From positions 2,488,501 to 2,552,500 of the forward strand of contig NZ_CP087114.1 of assembly GCF_022559585.1 (NCBI RefSeq): a DNA stretch of 64,000 nucleotides. The letters are read 5' to 3'. Positions 1 to 7,613 of the stretch are shown here, one piece after another. The translations under genes and the position numbers were made by a program. The DNA is from Bartonella machadoae (GTDB lineage: Bacteria > Pseudomonadota > Alphaproteobacteria > Rhizobiales > Rhizobiaceae). The first letter of the stretch is position 1. Each line of letters starts with the position of its first letter. The notes under the pieces are model-generated. The model ran no database searches. It had not been told where the DNA came from and saw only the letters and a list, made by a program, of their open reading frames with translations.

Positions 1-727
1 TTTTTGCCTTTTCTTCTCCCTCACGCGCCAACACCACAGCCGCCTTGGAAACTTCTTTATGAAAACGCCGCCGCAAAGCCCGCTCCGAAGGAAGTGGTTC
101 CCAACCCTTTTCTCGTGCAATCACAACCATCCGCCGATAACACGCCGAAAAAGCCGGTTTAGAGGGACGTAAATAATCCGAACAGAGAACCTCCCAAGCC
201 TCCTCATGACAAGGCGCAAATTGTGAAAAATTCTCCTCACCATAACAAGGCGCTAAAGCCGCAAGCCAATCAGGGCGTTCATAACCTTCCACCCTTTGCC
301 ACCAATGAAACAGTGACCGACAACTGATACCAAAATGAACCCCCGTCCGTACCGCCGCATCATGCACGCCAAGACCTCCATGGAGTAAATCATCCATAAA
401 ACAAAGTGCCTTCAAACGCTCTTCACAGCGCCTTTTATGCTCCTTTGAAAGCCCCTCATAACGCGCCCAAAGGTCTTCTTTTTGCCCACGACTCTCCCCC
501 GAAACACACCCCGCACCAGAGCGCACCAACAAAGCCGCCCGCGCCTCCTCCGGCAATAACGAGAGATGATACTCCCAAACCGGCTTGGTCTTACCTAATG
601 TTTGGCGAAACAATTGTTTATTCAAACGCCATTTTTTAAGCGCAAAATTATTGAGACCAATTTTTGTCTTCGGCAACCCTGGCAAAGCCGCTTCAGCCAA
701 TTCAGCAATACTAAACCATTCCTTCAT
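1..727 (-). CDS. Mu-type transposase A subunit, N-terminal part (runs off left edge)
   Basis: Reading the minus strand from an ATG at 727-725 gives about 242 codons without a stop to the window edge. The start, MKEWFSIAELAEAALPGLP followed by an EYHLSLLPEEARAALL segment near residue 55, has the layout of the Mu-type winged-helix DNA-binding domain at the N-terminus of MuA-like transposases. The rest seen here would be the linker and second DNA-binding region. The DDE catalytic core expected further on lies outside the window, so integrity cannot be judged. The start codon overlaps the stop of the upstream gene (ATGA), which suggests translational coupling in a phage early operon. The family call is confident from the N-terminal motif; activity is unknown. 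Confidence 0.8.
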   Translation of the reverse strand, partial: MKEWFSIAELAEAALPGLPKTKIGLNNFALKKWRLNKQLFRQTLGKTKPVWEYHLSLLPEEARAALLVRSGAGCVSGESRGQKEDLWARYEGLSKEHKRRCEERLKALCFMDDLLHGGLGVHDAAVRTGVHFGISCRSLFHWWQRVEGYERPDWLAALAPCYGEENFSQFAPCHEEAWEVLCSDYLRPSKPAFSACYRRMVVIAREKGWEPLPSERALRRRFHKEVSKAAVVLAREGEEKAK

Positions 728-1185
728 GGCTGCCCCCGTCTAATTCTCACAGGGGTCGCACGCATAACCTTTAACCGTGCCGCAATCTCTCGCTGTTCTT
801 GCTGGAGCCTTGCAATCTCTGCCAAGCGCGCTTCATCCCCTTGCAACAACAACAAACCATCTTCACGCACCACCTCATCCCAGAGCCAAAAAGCTTCTGT
901 CGCCCGCACAAAGGCCTTAAAACGCGGTAGAGAAATATCCACCTGCTTACTCTCAGCAACATAAGCATCCAAACTCGCCTTACTCAAACAACCAATGCCC
1001 AAATAATGCGCCATACGTTCCGCAACCACGCTGCGTTCAAACCGGCATTCGCGTAAAGCCCGTGCCATGGCGCGCTTCATGTGTGAGCGAAACCGCTCCA
1101 AATCAATCTGCGCAACCGGTTCGCGGCAAGGAAAAACCGGCTGTTGAAAAAAATCAAGCTGCCCGCAACCATGCATCTTCATCAT
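724..1185 (-). CDS. Mu-like prophage early protein of unknown function
   Basis: A protein of about 153 residues starting MMKMHGCGQLDF, with a GGAGGTG ribosome site just before the ATG at 1185. The start overlaps the stop of the ParB-like gene (ATGA) and its own stop overlaps the transposase start, so it is embedded in a tightly coupled early operon. I do not recognise the family. The middle (about 40-115) looks helical and contains an FRSHMKRAMARALREC stretch that could be a helix-turn-helix; the C-terminus (about 115-145) is a Glu/Gln/Arg-rich likely coiled coil. Its place directly before the transposase gene suggests a role in early phage regulation or transposition, but that is inference only. 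Confidence 0.6.
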   Translation of the reverse strand: MMKMHGCGQLDFFQQPVFPCREPVAQIDLERFRSHMKRAMARALRECRFERSVVAERMAHYLGIGCLSKASLDAYVAESKQVDISLPRFKAFVRATEAFWLWDEVVREDGLLLLQGDEARLAEIARLQQEQREIAARLKVMRATPVRIRRGQP

Positions 1186-2201
1186 TGCACCTCCACCGCT
1201 TGCTTTTCTAAATAGGCGCAAAAACGCGCCCGCGTTTGCTCATTCGCCCTTTGCCACACCCCCAATAATTGGGCAAAAATCCGTTCCTGTTCATTAATTT
1301 GCGGGGGCGTATTAATCCCATTGACCAAATCAAAAGCCCGTCGCAAATCCCCCTCAACCTGTTGAAACGCAACCGCCACTCTCCGCTGTGCCAACGGCTC
1401 CATCTTTGCCAATTTTAACAATTGTGCCTGATTATCCGCCAAGGCGGTCCCACGCAAAACCGACCGCAATTCCGGCTGTAAATGCTGCGCAATCTTTGTT
1501 AAATAATGTACTGCGCGTTTCGATAAACCAATGCGGTCCGCCACATGTTTAGCAAAAGGGTAAACTTTACCCAATTGCTCTTCATCATGCAATTGTGCAA
1601 ACTTTGCACTATTGCTACTCCTTTGAGCAATTCGGTCAACTTGACCGAATTCCTCCAAAGACCCATCATTTGGCAAAGGTGCAACTTGCACCTTTGCTAC
1701 TTCGTCCCCTTCACGGGCGATTTCATTGTCATTTGAAGAGGCATTATCACTGATTTGAGCAATAGGGTAAACTTTACCCAATTGCTCTTTTTTGCTTTTA
1801 TGCTGGTTACTACCGTCCCCACCACGTTGAATCTCCCCATACTTCTTCTCCCACAATTCACGGTAGGTCTGGACAAACAAAGCACGGTCAATAACAGATA
1901 ATTCATTACGAAACAGATTTTCCGCAACCTCTAATAGTGCAGCATTCTCCTTATCCGCTTGCACAACAACCGCATCAATTTCGCCAAAACCCAAAAGCGC
2001 AGCAGCCCGTAATCGGTGCGCACCGGCAATAAGCGTATAATTACCCTCTTTTGCATTGGGCGTATGGCGCACGGTAATCGGGTTCATCAACCCTTCTCGC
2101 GCTATCGATTGCGCAAGAGCCTTAGCATGCTCATCATCCACAGGGCGAATACGCTCCGGCACAACAATCACATCAAGAGAAAGCCTTTGAAACTGTGCCA
2201 T
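1182..2201 (-). CDS. ParB/Spo0J-like protein of Mu-like prophage
   Basis: About 339 residues. The N-terminal 100 residues form a ParB N-domain: IVVPERIRPVDDEHAKALAQ, then GLMNPITVR, an IAGAHRLRAA box (the GERR-like motif in GAHR form) and VAENLFRNEL. A region near 215-265 (HVADRIGLSKRAVHYLTKIA) is the predicted helix-turn-helix. Between them lies an unusual linker (about 130-215) whose coding DNA contains five palindromes and in which EQLGKVYP occurs twice. The gene overlaps the upstream DnaA-like gene and the downstream unknown gene by a few bases. ParB-like proteins in Mu-like phages of alphaproteobacteria are known as early genes; whether this one binds DNA for partition, regulation or transposition is unknown. 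A GTG at 2204 directly before the ATG is an alternative start. Confidence 0.75.
   Translation of the reverse strand: MAQFQRLSLDVIVVPERIRPVDDEHAKALAQSIAREGLMNPITVRHTPNAKEGNYTLIAGAHRLRAAALLGFGEIDAVVVQADKENAALLEVAENLFRNELSVIDRALFVQTYRELWEKKYGEIQRGGDGSNQHKSKKEQLGKVYPIAQISDNASSNDNEIAREGDEVAKVQVAPLPNDGSLEEFGQVDRIAQRSSNSAKFAQLHDEEQLGKVYPFAKHVADRIGLSKRAVHYLTKIAQHLQPELRSVLRGTALADNQAQLLKLAKMEPLAQRRVAVAFQQVEGDLRRAFDLVNGINTPPQINEQERIFAQLLGVWQRANEQTRARFCAYLEKQAVEVQ
1557..1787. repeat. Array of five centre-C palindromes inside the ParB-like gene
   Basis: Five inverted repeats, each with a central C in an AACTT core: 1558-1572 (GGGTAAA arms), 1589-1615 (13-base arms, one mismatch), 1629-1651 (perfect 11-base arms), 1673-1697 (perfect 12-base arms) and 1757-1787 (15-base arms, one mismatch, inner arms GGGTAAA). 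Several share outer GCAAT/ATTGC arms while the inner arm differs. Centres are at 1565, 1602, 1640, 1685 and 1772. They encode the variable linker of the ParB-like protein. Seen directly in the sequence; function is unknown. Confidence 0.85.
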
Positions 2202-2599
2202 CACCCCGCCGCCTTTCTCATTTCTTTAAAAAACAAATCCATCGCACGGCACACCCATCTTCGATAAGCCCTAGCAAAAACAGGATCGTTCAAACGCTGA
2301 CTAATCACTTGAAGAGACAAAGATATAGAAGTCCGCTGCCGTGCTTGTATGGCGACAATACGCCGCCGCGGCACTTCAAACTGATAATGCAAAATATGAA
2401 TAACAATCTGCCGTGCTAATGCCGCATCAAACAAACCATGCGGCGGATCAATAATATACCGGATTGGAAGATGCCTAAAGCCTCCATTCACCGCCTTAAA
2501 ACAACAAGCAAGCATCGTTTCTAACCGTTCAACTTCTGAATAAGGGTTGACGATTTCTCTTTTTGCCTCTGGGGTCCATAAATTACAAGCTGCAACCAT
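2201..2599 (-). CDS. Phage early protein with DnaA domain IV-like helix-turn-helix
   Basis: About 132 residues from the ATG at 2599, which is preceded by a GAGGGGGG ribosome site; a longer in-frame start at 2632 lacks one. The C-terminal half (RQIVIHILHYQFEVPRRRIV, then RQRTSISLSLQVIS and RLNDPVFARAYRRW) resembles the DNA-binding domain IV of DnaA, in which an R-x-x-T-S/T-V signature contacts the DnaA box. The N-terminal half contains YSEVERLETM and does not show an AAA+ ATPase domain. It lies between the Ner gene and the ParB-like gene and overlaps the latter. Such a stand-alone domain could read host DnaA-box-like sites; that is inference from similarity by eye. Confidence 0.55.
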   Translation of the reverse strand: MVAACNLWTPEAKREIVNPYSEVERLETMLACCFKAVNGGFRHLPIRYIIDPPHGLFDAALARQIVIHILHYQFEVPRRRIVAIQARQRTSISLSLQVISQRLNDPVFARAYRRWVCRAMDLFFKEMRKAAG

Positions 2600-2799
2600 A
2601 ACACCCCCCTCTAAAGAGAACCTGCTTACCACCTAAGCGCCAAAACAAACCTATCCAAACAGCCGTTTGACCATGCAACTCTCTGCAATTTATCTTGCCT
2701 ATTTCGTATTGATGTTTAGACATTGATAACTCTTTTTATCTTATGATATTTAAATTCATGGGAAATGCGTAAAACACACGCACAACCTTGCAACAAAGT

Positions 2800-3093
2800 T
2801 CAAGCGGCATTACCGCGCAATGTGGAATGTGCACTCAAATCCGTATTGGCATGTTTTGCTGCTTTAAAAATGCGACGGTTCGTTTTAGGGTAGCGGTCGC
2901 TAAAAACCTGCTCGACGGGCAAGCCGATAAAATCGGCAATGGCACGTTCAGCTTTTTCATTGGGCCGTGTCCAAATGTTTTTGACACTGGATGACGGGAT
3001 TTGATAAACTTTCGTGAGTTCCGCCAAGGTCATATTACGGCGGCGTAGCTCAGCTAAAATACTATGGCGATCCCATGTTTGTGTGATAGTCAT
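2800..3093 (-). CDS. ner: Ner/Nlp-family DNA-binding protein of Mu-like prophage
   Basis: About 97 residues from the ATG at 3093, chosen because AGGAG lies eight bases upstream and because the protein then starts MTITQTWDRHSILAELRRR, the usual beginning of Ner-family proteins. The motif run W-D-R-H-S-I-L-A-E-L, then MTLAELTKVY, SSSVKNIWTRP and AERAIADFIG with a terminal SDRYP is the Ner/Nlp signature (lambda-repressor-like helix-turn-helix). In Mu, Ner turns down both the early and the repressor promoters. Here it is the first gene of the leftward early operon, divergent from the repressor gene, exactly the Mu arrangement in mirror image. Confidence 0.85.
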   Translation of the reverse strand: MTITQTWDRHSILAELRRRNMTLAELTKVYQIPSSSVKNIWTRPNEKAERAIADFIGLPVEQVFSDRYPKTNRRIFKAAKHANTDLSAHSTLRGNAA

Positions 3094-3191
3094 AACTTTC
3101 GCTCCTGCTTGAAACGGATGTCGCAACCATCCGTCTTTTGTGGGGTTCTTTGTGTAATAACTGCCCTTAATAACGGGCTGTAATATGAGGT

Positions 3192-3234
3192 ATAATGCAA
3201 GAATTGCATTATGTCAATTCAATATTTGCATTAT
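3192..3234. promoter_or_regulatory. Candidate operator: inverted and direct TTGCATTAT repeats
   Basis: ATAATGCAA at 3192-3200 and TTGCATTAT at 3204-3212 form a perfect inverted repeat with a 3-base spacer, and a third TTGCATTAT lies at 3226-3234. They sit in the divergent region between ner and the repressor gene and overlap the first apparent start codon of the repressor. This fits an operator for the repressor or for Ner; binding itself is inference. Confidence 0.55.
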
Positions 3235-3764
3235 TTTGTGATTTGGCAAAAAAAGAAATTGAACCAAAAACTGAACAAGCAAAACGATTACGTTTGATAC
3301 GAGAAAGCTTACAGCTTAATCGAGATCAAATAGCTACCCGTTTAGGTATTAAGAAGGCAATTTATGACCACGCTGAAAGAGGTACTACCTTTCCCAATGT
3401 CGAGTTTTTGACTGCTTTGTCACAGAAATTACAGGTTAACTTAGCTTGGTTTGTTACAGGCGAAGGCGAAATGTTCGTAGATATAACGAAAGTGCTTGGT
3501 TTAAAAGCACCTACCATCCCTACTGGGCTAATGAAAAAGCTCGGTCGCATAGCTTATACGACCTATCGCGACGCAAAAATAAAACTCCCCCCTGAAGATA
3601 TAGCGGAATTAGCGGCAGAGCTTTATAGAAAGTTGCAAGAGCTTGTTCAAAACATCAATGACCCAGAAGAAGTCGAAGCGACTTTTCCTCTTCTAAAGTT
3701 GCACTTAAAGCGACAAATTGAAGCTGAAAAAGCACATCTAACAACCACACAAAATACGGCCTAA
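3195..3764 (+). CDS. Prophage repressor, XRE-type helix-turn-helix protein
   Basis: Up to 189 residues. Residues about 33-80 (RLRLIRESLQLNRDQIATRL, then KAIYDHAERGTTFPNVEFLTAL) form an XRE/Cro-C1 helix-turn-helix followed by a short segment ending in GEGEMF, typical of phage repressors. The C-terminal part (about 105-180) is helical and lacks an obvious S24 peptidase (LexA-like) domain. It is transcribed divergently from ner and the early operon, the position of the c repressor in Mu-like phages. The first ATG at 3195 lies inside the candidate operator; a TTG at 3243 that would begin LAKKEIEP is an alternative start. A hairpin terminator follows at 3851. Repressor identity is inferred from fold and position. 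Confidence 0.7.
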   Translation: MQELHYVNSIFALFCDLAKKEIEPKTEQAKRLRLIRESLQLNRDQIATRLGIKKAIYDHAERGTTFPNVEFLTALSQKLQVNLAWFVTGEGEMFVDITKVLGLKAPTIPTGLMKKLGRIAYTTYRDAKIKLPPEDIAELAAELYRKLQELVQNINDPEEVEATFPLLKLHLKRQIEAEKAHLTTTQNTA

Positions 3765-3850
3765 TGTCCCTTTAAAAGGAAAAATGTAGGCGCGTTTCTC
3801 CTTACATTAACAAAATAAATTAAATTATTGTTTTTAAAAGATTATATGCG

Positions 3851-3889
3851 AAAAAAATAGAAATGCGCCATATGACGCGTTTCTTTTTT
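3851..3889 (+). terminator. Intrinsic terminator after the repressor gene
   Basis: An A-rich arm with GAAATGCG pairs with CGCGTTTC followed by a T-run. The A-tract on the left makes it plausible in both directions. It ends the repressor transcription unit. Confidence 0.6.
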
Positions 3890-3947
3890 GCTTTTTTGGT
3901 CATTTTGGGCTGATTTTGAAGGTAATTACATTTTTTGCTTCATTTTT

Positions 3948-4389
3948 TTCAAAGGGTCTTCAAAGCCGGTTTTCTGGGATTTCACAGACTTTTTAAAATT
4001 CTTCAAAGGATTTTCAAAGACCATTCAAAGCTTTTTCTTATTTTTAGTGCAAAATTCTAATTTTTGGCATTTTTCGCTCTTTTTGCCATTTTCAGGTGTC
4101 AAAATCTCTTTTGACAAAACGCGCATTTTAAGGTAAAAAATATGCATAAAAACAACAAATTACCACGTATTCCTACCTAATCCCACCTCTTCCCACTTAC
4201 TGCAAAACCTACTGTCAAACTACATCTTCCAACAATCCCATCATTTGACACTTAAAATCTGTAAGATATGCATGCAGAGACCAGTAAATTTTGTATCATT
4301 TGCATCATATTTTGTAAAAATAACCTCATTTTCAAAGGATTTTCATTTTTTCAAAGGGCTCTCAAAGGGTCTTCAAAGGCCTTTCAAAA
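3948..4389. repeat. Two clusters of TTCAAAG repeats with 11-bp phasing
   Basis: This lies in the gene-free stretch 3765-4435. Cluster 1 has TTCAAAG at 3948, 3959, 4002, 4013 and 4024, plus a variant TTCACAG at 3981. Cluster 2 has TTCAAAG at 4331, 4350 and 4372, with variants CTCAAAG at 4361 and TTCAAAA at 4383. Most neighbouring starts are 11 (or about 21-22) bases apart, one helical turn or two. Both clusters share the longer phrase CAAAGGGTCTTCAAAG. They lie beyond the repressor gene, where the left end of a Mu-like prophage is expected, and next to a dnaB fragment. They may be transposase end-binding sites or iterons; nothing else is recognisable between the clusters. Confidence 0.75.
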
Positions 4390-4435
4390 GCCATTTATTG
4401 CTCCTTTTATGCCTGTTTTTCTCTTATGATTTTCT

Positions 4436-5569
4436 TCATAGATCACTAAAACATGTAAAATCAGCTTGGAAAGCAAGAGGAACAGTGCATGTGGGACTAT
4501 GACGTTGCTTGGCTATAATCACTTCAGCTTGCCCCCTCACCTGATCCATCTTCTCTTGCCATTTAACAGATTCAACGCTGCCTTCCTTTGGCTGTTCATT
4601 TTTCAAGTAATATTCTTCACGATAGACAAACAAAACAATATCTGCATCTTGTTCAATCGAACCGGATTCACGTAAATCAGAAAGTTGTGGGCGTTTGTCT
4701 GTACGGTTTTCAACTTGTCGTGAAAACTGTGAAAGAGCAATGATGGGAATATTTAGCTCTTTTGCCAGTGCCTTAAGAGCCATGGTAATGGCTGTCATTT
4801 CTTGCACACGATTGTCTGAGGAACGCTTTGTATGACCCGCCATGAACTGGATATAGTCAATAACCAAAACATCCAAACCATGTTGTCTCTTTAAACACCT
4901 TGCACGTGCTGCCAATTGAGCAACAGACAGACCACCCGTTTGGTCGATATAAAGCGGGGCTTTTTGCAGAGAACATGTCATGTGGATGAGTTTAGTAAAT
5001 TGCTGTTCTGAGAGATTGCCCCGTCTGATATCAGAAGAAGAGACTTCTGTTTGTTCAGAAATGATACGGGTTGCTAGCTGCTCTGAGGACATTTCTAACG
5101 AGAAGAATCCAACGATACCTCCCTCATTGTTTTGTTCCTGTGTTTGATCATCGCTCTTGCAAGCATTGGCAATATTAAAGGCAATGTGGGTCGCAAGAGA
5201 GGTTTTCCCCATACCGGGACGACCAGCAAGAATAATGAGATCAGATTTTTGTAACCCTCCCATTTTCTCATCAAGGGTTTTGATATGGGTTGCTATCCCT
5301 GAAAGTCTTGAGGAACGCTTTATAGCAGCACTTGCCATGGTAAGCGCCTTTGTGAGAGCGTCTGCAAAATTTTCAAATCCACCGCCATATTTTCCCTTTT
5401 CTGCCAACTCAAACAATTGCTGTTCAATTCTTTCAATCTGTTGTGAGGAACTCAACTCTACAGGAGCATCAAAAGCTGTATGAACAACCTGATGCCCAAG
5501 AGTAATCAAACAACGTCGAAGGAAAAGATCATAAAGAACCCGCCCATAATCTTGCGCATTAATGATCAT
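4436..5569 (-). pseudogene. N-terminally truncated replicative DNA helicase (dnaB-like)
   Basis: The 377-residue frame begins MIINAQDYGRVLYDL, which corresponds to the end of the DnaB N-terminal domain, so roughly the first hundred-odd residues of a normal ~500-residue helicase are missing. The RecA-like ATPase core is complete: Walker A GRPGMGKTSLA near residue 120, Walker B VLVIDYIQF near 235, LSQFSRQVE near 280 and an intact EVIIAKQRH C-terminus ending FSDL. No further DnaB coding is seen upstream of 5569. It sits at the outer side of the prophage end. It could be a duplicated relic or a short helicase still made; without the N-terminal domain, hexamer formation and primase contact would be impaired. 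Pseudogene status is inferred from truncation only. Confidence 0.7.
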
Positions 5570-5812
5570 AACAGTTTGAGAGCTTTTCTTTTTACTATCA
5601 GATTTTGATTTTAGTAATTTTTCGTTCTTTTAATTTTTTAGGTTCGCAATCTAAATTGCAAAAAACACATTAAATGATAAAAAATATAAATGTAAAAAAA
5701 TGAATTATCACATCTTGTAGTCAATCAAACCTTTATTAGTCTTTGTATAATTGAAAACAAAGCAGAACGAATCAACAAATCACAGAGTAAAATTTTTTTT
5801 ACATCAATTGCA

Positions 5813-6676
5813 TTATTCATTCTTCCATAATTCATAAAAATGATGCAGTGGTCCTCGCCCTTTTCCCACGTGTAAAGCACTTGAAGCAGATAAAGCGCCA
5901 TTCAAATAGTTTTTTGCTTGTTTAACAGCACAAACCAAAGGCTTTGTCGGCAACAAAGCTGCAATAGCAGCAGAAATGGTACAACCTGTGCCGTGATCAT
6001 GCGTAGTAATAAGACGAGGAGCTTCAAGCATGATAAGGTCTTCACCGTCACAATAAAGATCCGGACTAGAAGAATTGTAATTTTCTGTACTTTTGCTTGC
6101 CAGAGTACTTAAATGCCCCCCCTTCAAGAGAACTGCATGACATCCTAATGCCAAAAGCTGTGGTCCATATTGGTACATAGTCTCTAACGACCACTGCGCT
6201 TCACATTCCAATAACAAAGCTGCTTCAGGCAAATTTGGTGTAATCAAAGTCGCTATTGGCACAAGAACATCACGCATAACTTCAATTGTATCAGGTGTTA
6301 AAAGAACATCTCCACTTTTTGCCACCATAACCGGATCAAAAACAATAAAACGAGGTTTATAGTAAGCCAAACGCTCTGCTACAATCTGGGCAATCTGAGC
6401 ATTTGCCACCATACCAATTTTAACGGCATCAACATCAATATCTTCAAACACAGAATCAATTTGATCAGCAACAAAAGAAGCGTCCAATGCCTGAAAAGCA
6501 CGCACACCTTGTGTATTTTGTGCAACAACAGCTGTAACCACACTCATGCCATAGGTTTTCATTGCTGAAAACACCTTTAAATCCGCTTGCATTCCAGCGC
6601 CACCAGAAGGATCTGTTCCTGCAATAGATAAAATTCGTGGAATAAAAAATTTGTCTTGGCTATTTTGTGGTTTCAT
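5813..6676 (-). CDS. thiD: Hydroxymethylpyrimidine/phosphomethylpyrimidine kinase
   Basis: 287 residues, near the usual ThiD length. IAGTDPSGGAGMQADLKVF near the N-terminus is the substrate and phosphate-binding loop, FDPVMVAKSGD is near 125, and THDHGTGCTISAAIAALL near 230 is the anion-hole/catalytic Cys motif (GTGC) of the ribokinase-like fold. The enzyme phosphorylates HMP and then HMP-phosphate for thiamine synthesis or salvage in the cytosol. It stands alone between the dnaB fragment and the divergent plsC gene. The 140-base upstream region shows no thi-box, so TPP-riboswitch control is not supported. Other thiamine genes are not in the window. Confidence 0.93.
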   Translation of the reverse strand: MKPQNSQDKFFIPRILSIAGTDPSGGAGMQADLKVFSAMKTYGMSVVTAVVAQNTQGVRAFQALDASFVADQIDSVFEDIDVDAVKIGMVANAQIAQIVAERLAYYKPRFIVFDPVMVAKSGDVLLTPDTIEVMRDVLVPIATLITPNLPEAALLLECEAQWSLETMYQYGPQLLALGCHAVLLKGGHLSTLASKSTENYNSSSPDLYCDGEDLIMLEAPRLITTHDHGTGCTISAAIAALLPTKPLVCAVKQAKNYLNGALSASSALHVGKGRGPLHHFYELWKNE

Positions 6677-6818
6677 CAGCCTATTTCCTTATGTTTTTAA
6701 ATATCAGAAAAGAGGTTCCCCAAAAAGAGATCTTTGAAAAAACATAAAGAGTGATGTTTTCTCATGTAAAATACGTTATATACACAGTCTCACTACAGAG
6801 ATAAAATGGAAAATTATA

Positions 6819-7613
6819 GTGCTTATTCTTCGTTCTCTTCTTTTTACATTCGCTTTTTATACAACAACTTTTATACAAATGATTCTTTACGCTCCGGTCT
6901 ATTTTCTAATGCCACGTAAAAAAGCATGGATTGTTCCTAAAACATGGGCACGCGTTACACTCTTTTTACAAAAATACATTGCGGGTACAGACTATGAAAT
7001 TGAAGGATTAGAAAATCTCCCCAAAGGGGCATACATTATTGCTCCAAAGCACCAATCCGCATGGGAAACTTTTGGTCTCGTCCCCTTTCTTGATGACCCT
7101 ACTCTCATCCTAAAACGTGAGTTGACATGGATTCCACTTTTTGGCTGGTACATGGCAAAAACACAAATTATCCCCATTAATCGAACAACACCCATTAAAG
7201 CTTTAAAAACCATCATACAAAAAGCGAAAGAAAAAGCAAAACAAGGGCGCCAAATCTTGATTTTTCCAGAAGGGACACGTCGACAACCTGGTCAGGAACC
7301 AGATTATAAATCGGGGATTGTTGCTCTTTATAATGAACTAGAGCTGCAAGTTGTTCCCATTGCACATAATGCTGGTTTATATTGGCCTCGAGGGAATTTT
7401 CGCCGCTATCCTGGAACAATTCGTGTTCGCTTTCTTCCCCCCATAGAAGCTGGTCTAAGCAAACGTGATTTTCTAGACCAACTCGTGCAAAAAACAGAAA
7501 AAGCTTGCGATGAATTGCTTTTATTAGCAGCCCAAGACCCTAACTCTCCACCTCTGCCACCTTCTGCTGTAAAAAGGCTTCAAGAACTCAATCATGATGA
7601 AACCACACAATGA
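6819..7613 (+). CDS. plsC: 1-acyl-sn-glycerol-3-phosphate acyltransferase
   Basis: 264 residues with a GTG start at 6819; the ATG at 6806 is out of frame. An N-terminal hydrophobic segment (about 2-30) anchors it to the membrane. The PlsC/LPLAT motifs are present: APKHQSAWETF near residue 75 (motif I), RELTWIPLFGWYM (motif II region), FPEGTR near 145 (motif III) and VVPIAHNAG near 190 (motif IV). It makes phosphatidic acid from lysophosphatidic acid in phospholipid synthesis. Motif I reads HX4E rather than the canonical HX4D, a conservative change at the catalytic acid. It is divergent from thiD; an integrase remnant follows it. Confidence 0.9.
   Translation: MLILRSLLFTFAFYTTTFIQMILYAPVYFLMPRKKAWIVPKTWARVTLFLQKYIAGTDYEIEGLENLPKGAYIIAPKHQSAWETFGLVPFLDDPTLILKRELTWIPLFGWYMAKTQIIPINRTTPIKALKTIIQKAKEKAKQGRQILIFPEGTRRQPGQEPDYKSGIVALYNELELQVVPIAHNAGLYWPRGNFRRYPGTIRVRFLPPIEAGLSKRDFLDQLVQKTEKACDELLLLAAQDPNSPPLPPSAVKRLQELNHDETTQ

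Noticed and set aside
2788..2994. Open frame on the plus strand opposite ner
   Set aside because: It is antisense to a clear Ner-family protein, has no recognisable domain and no ribosome site.
3948..4389. CRISPR-like array
   Set aside because: The repeat unit is only 7 bases with 4-base spacing; there are no unique spacers of 30 bases and no cas genes.
3888..4502. Two Phe/Lys-rich plus-strand frames with repeated FFKG-like text
   Set aside because: The repeated residues come from the TTCAAAG DNA repeats; composition is not protein-like and the second frame runs into dnaB antisense.
6677..6818. TPP riboswitch before thiD
   Set aside because: No thi-box core or matching stems are seen in the upstream region.
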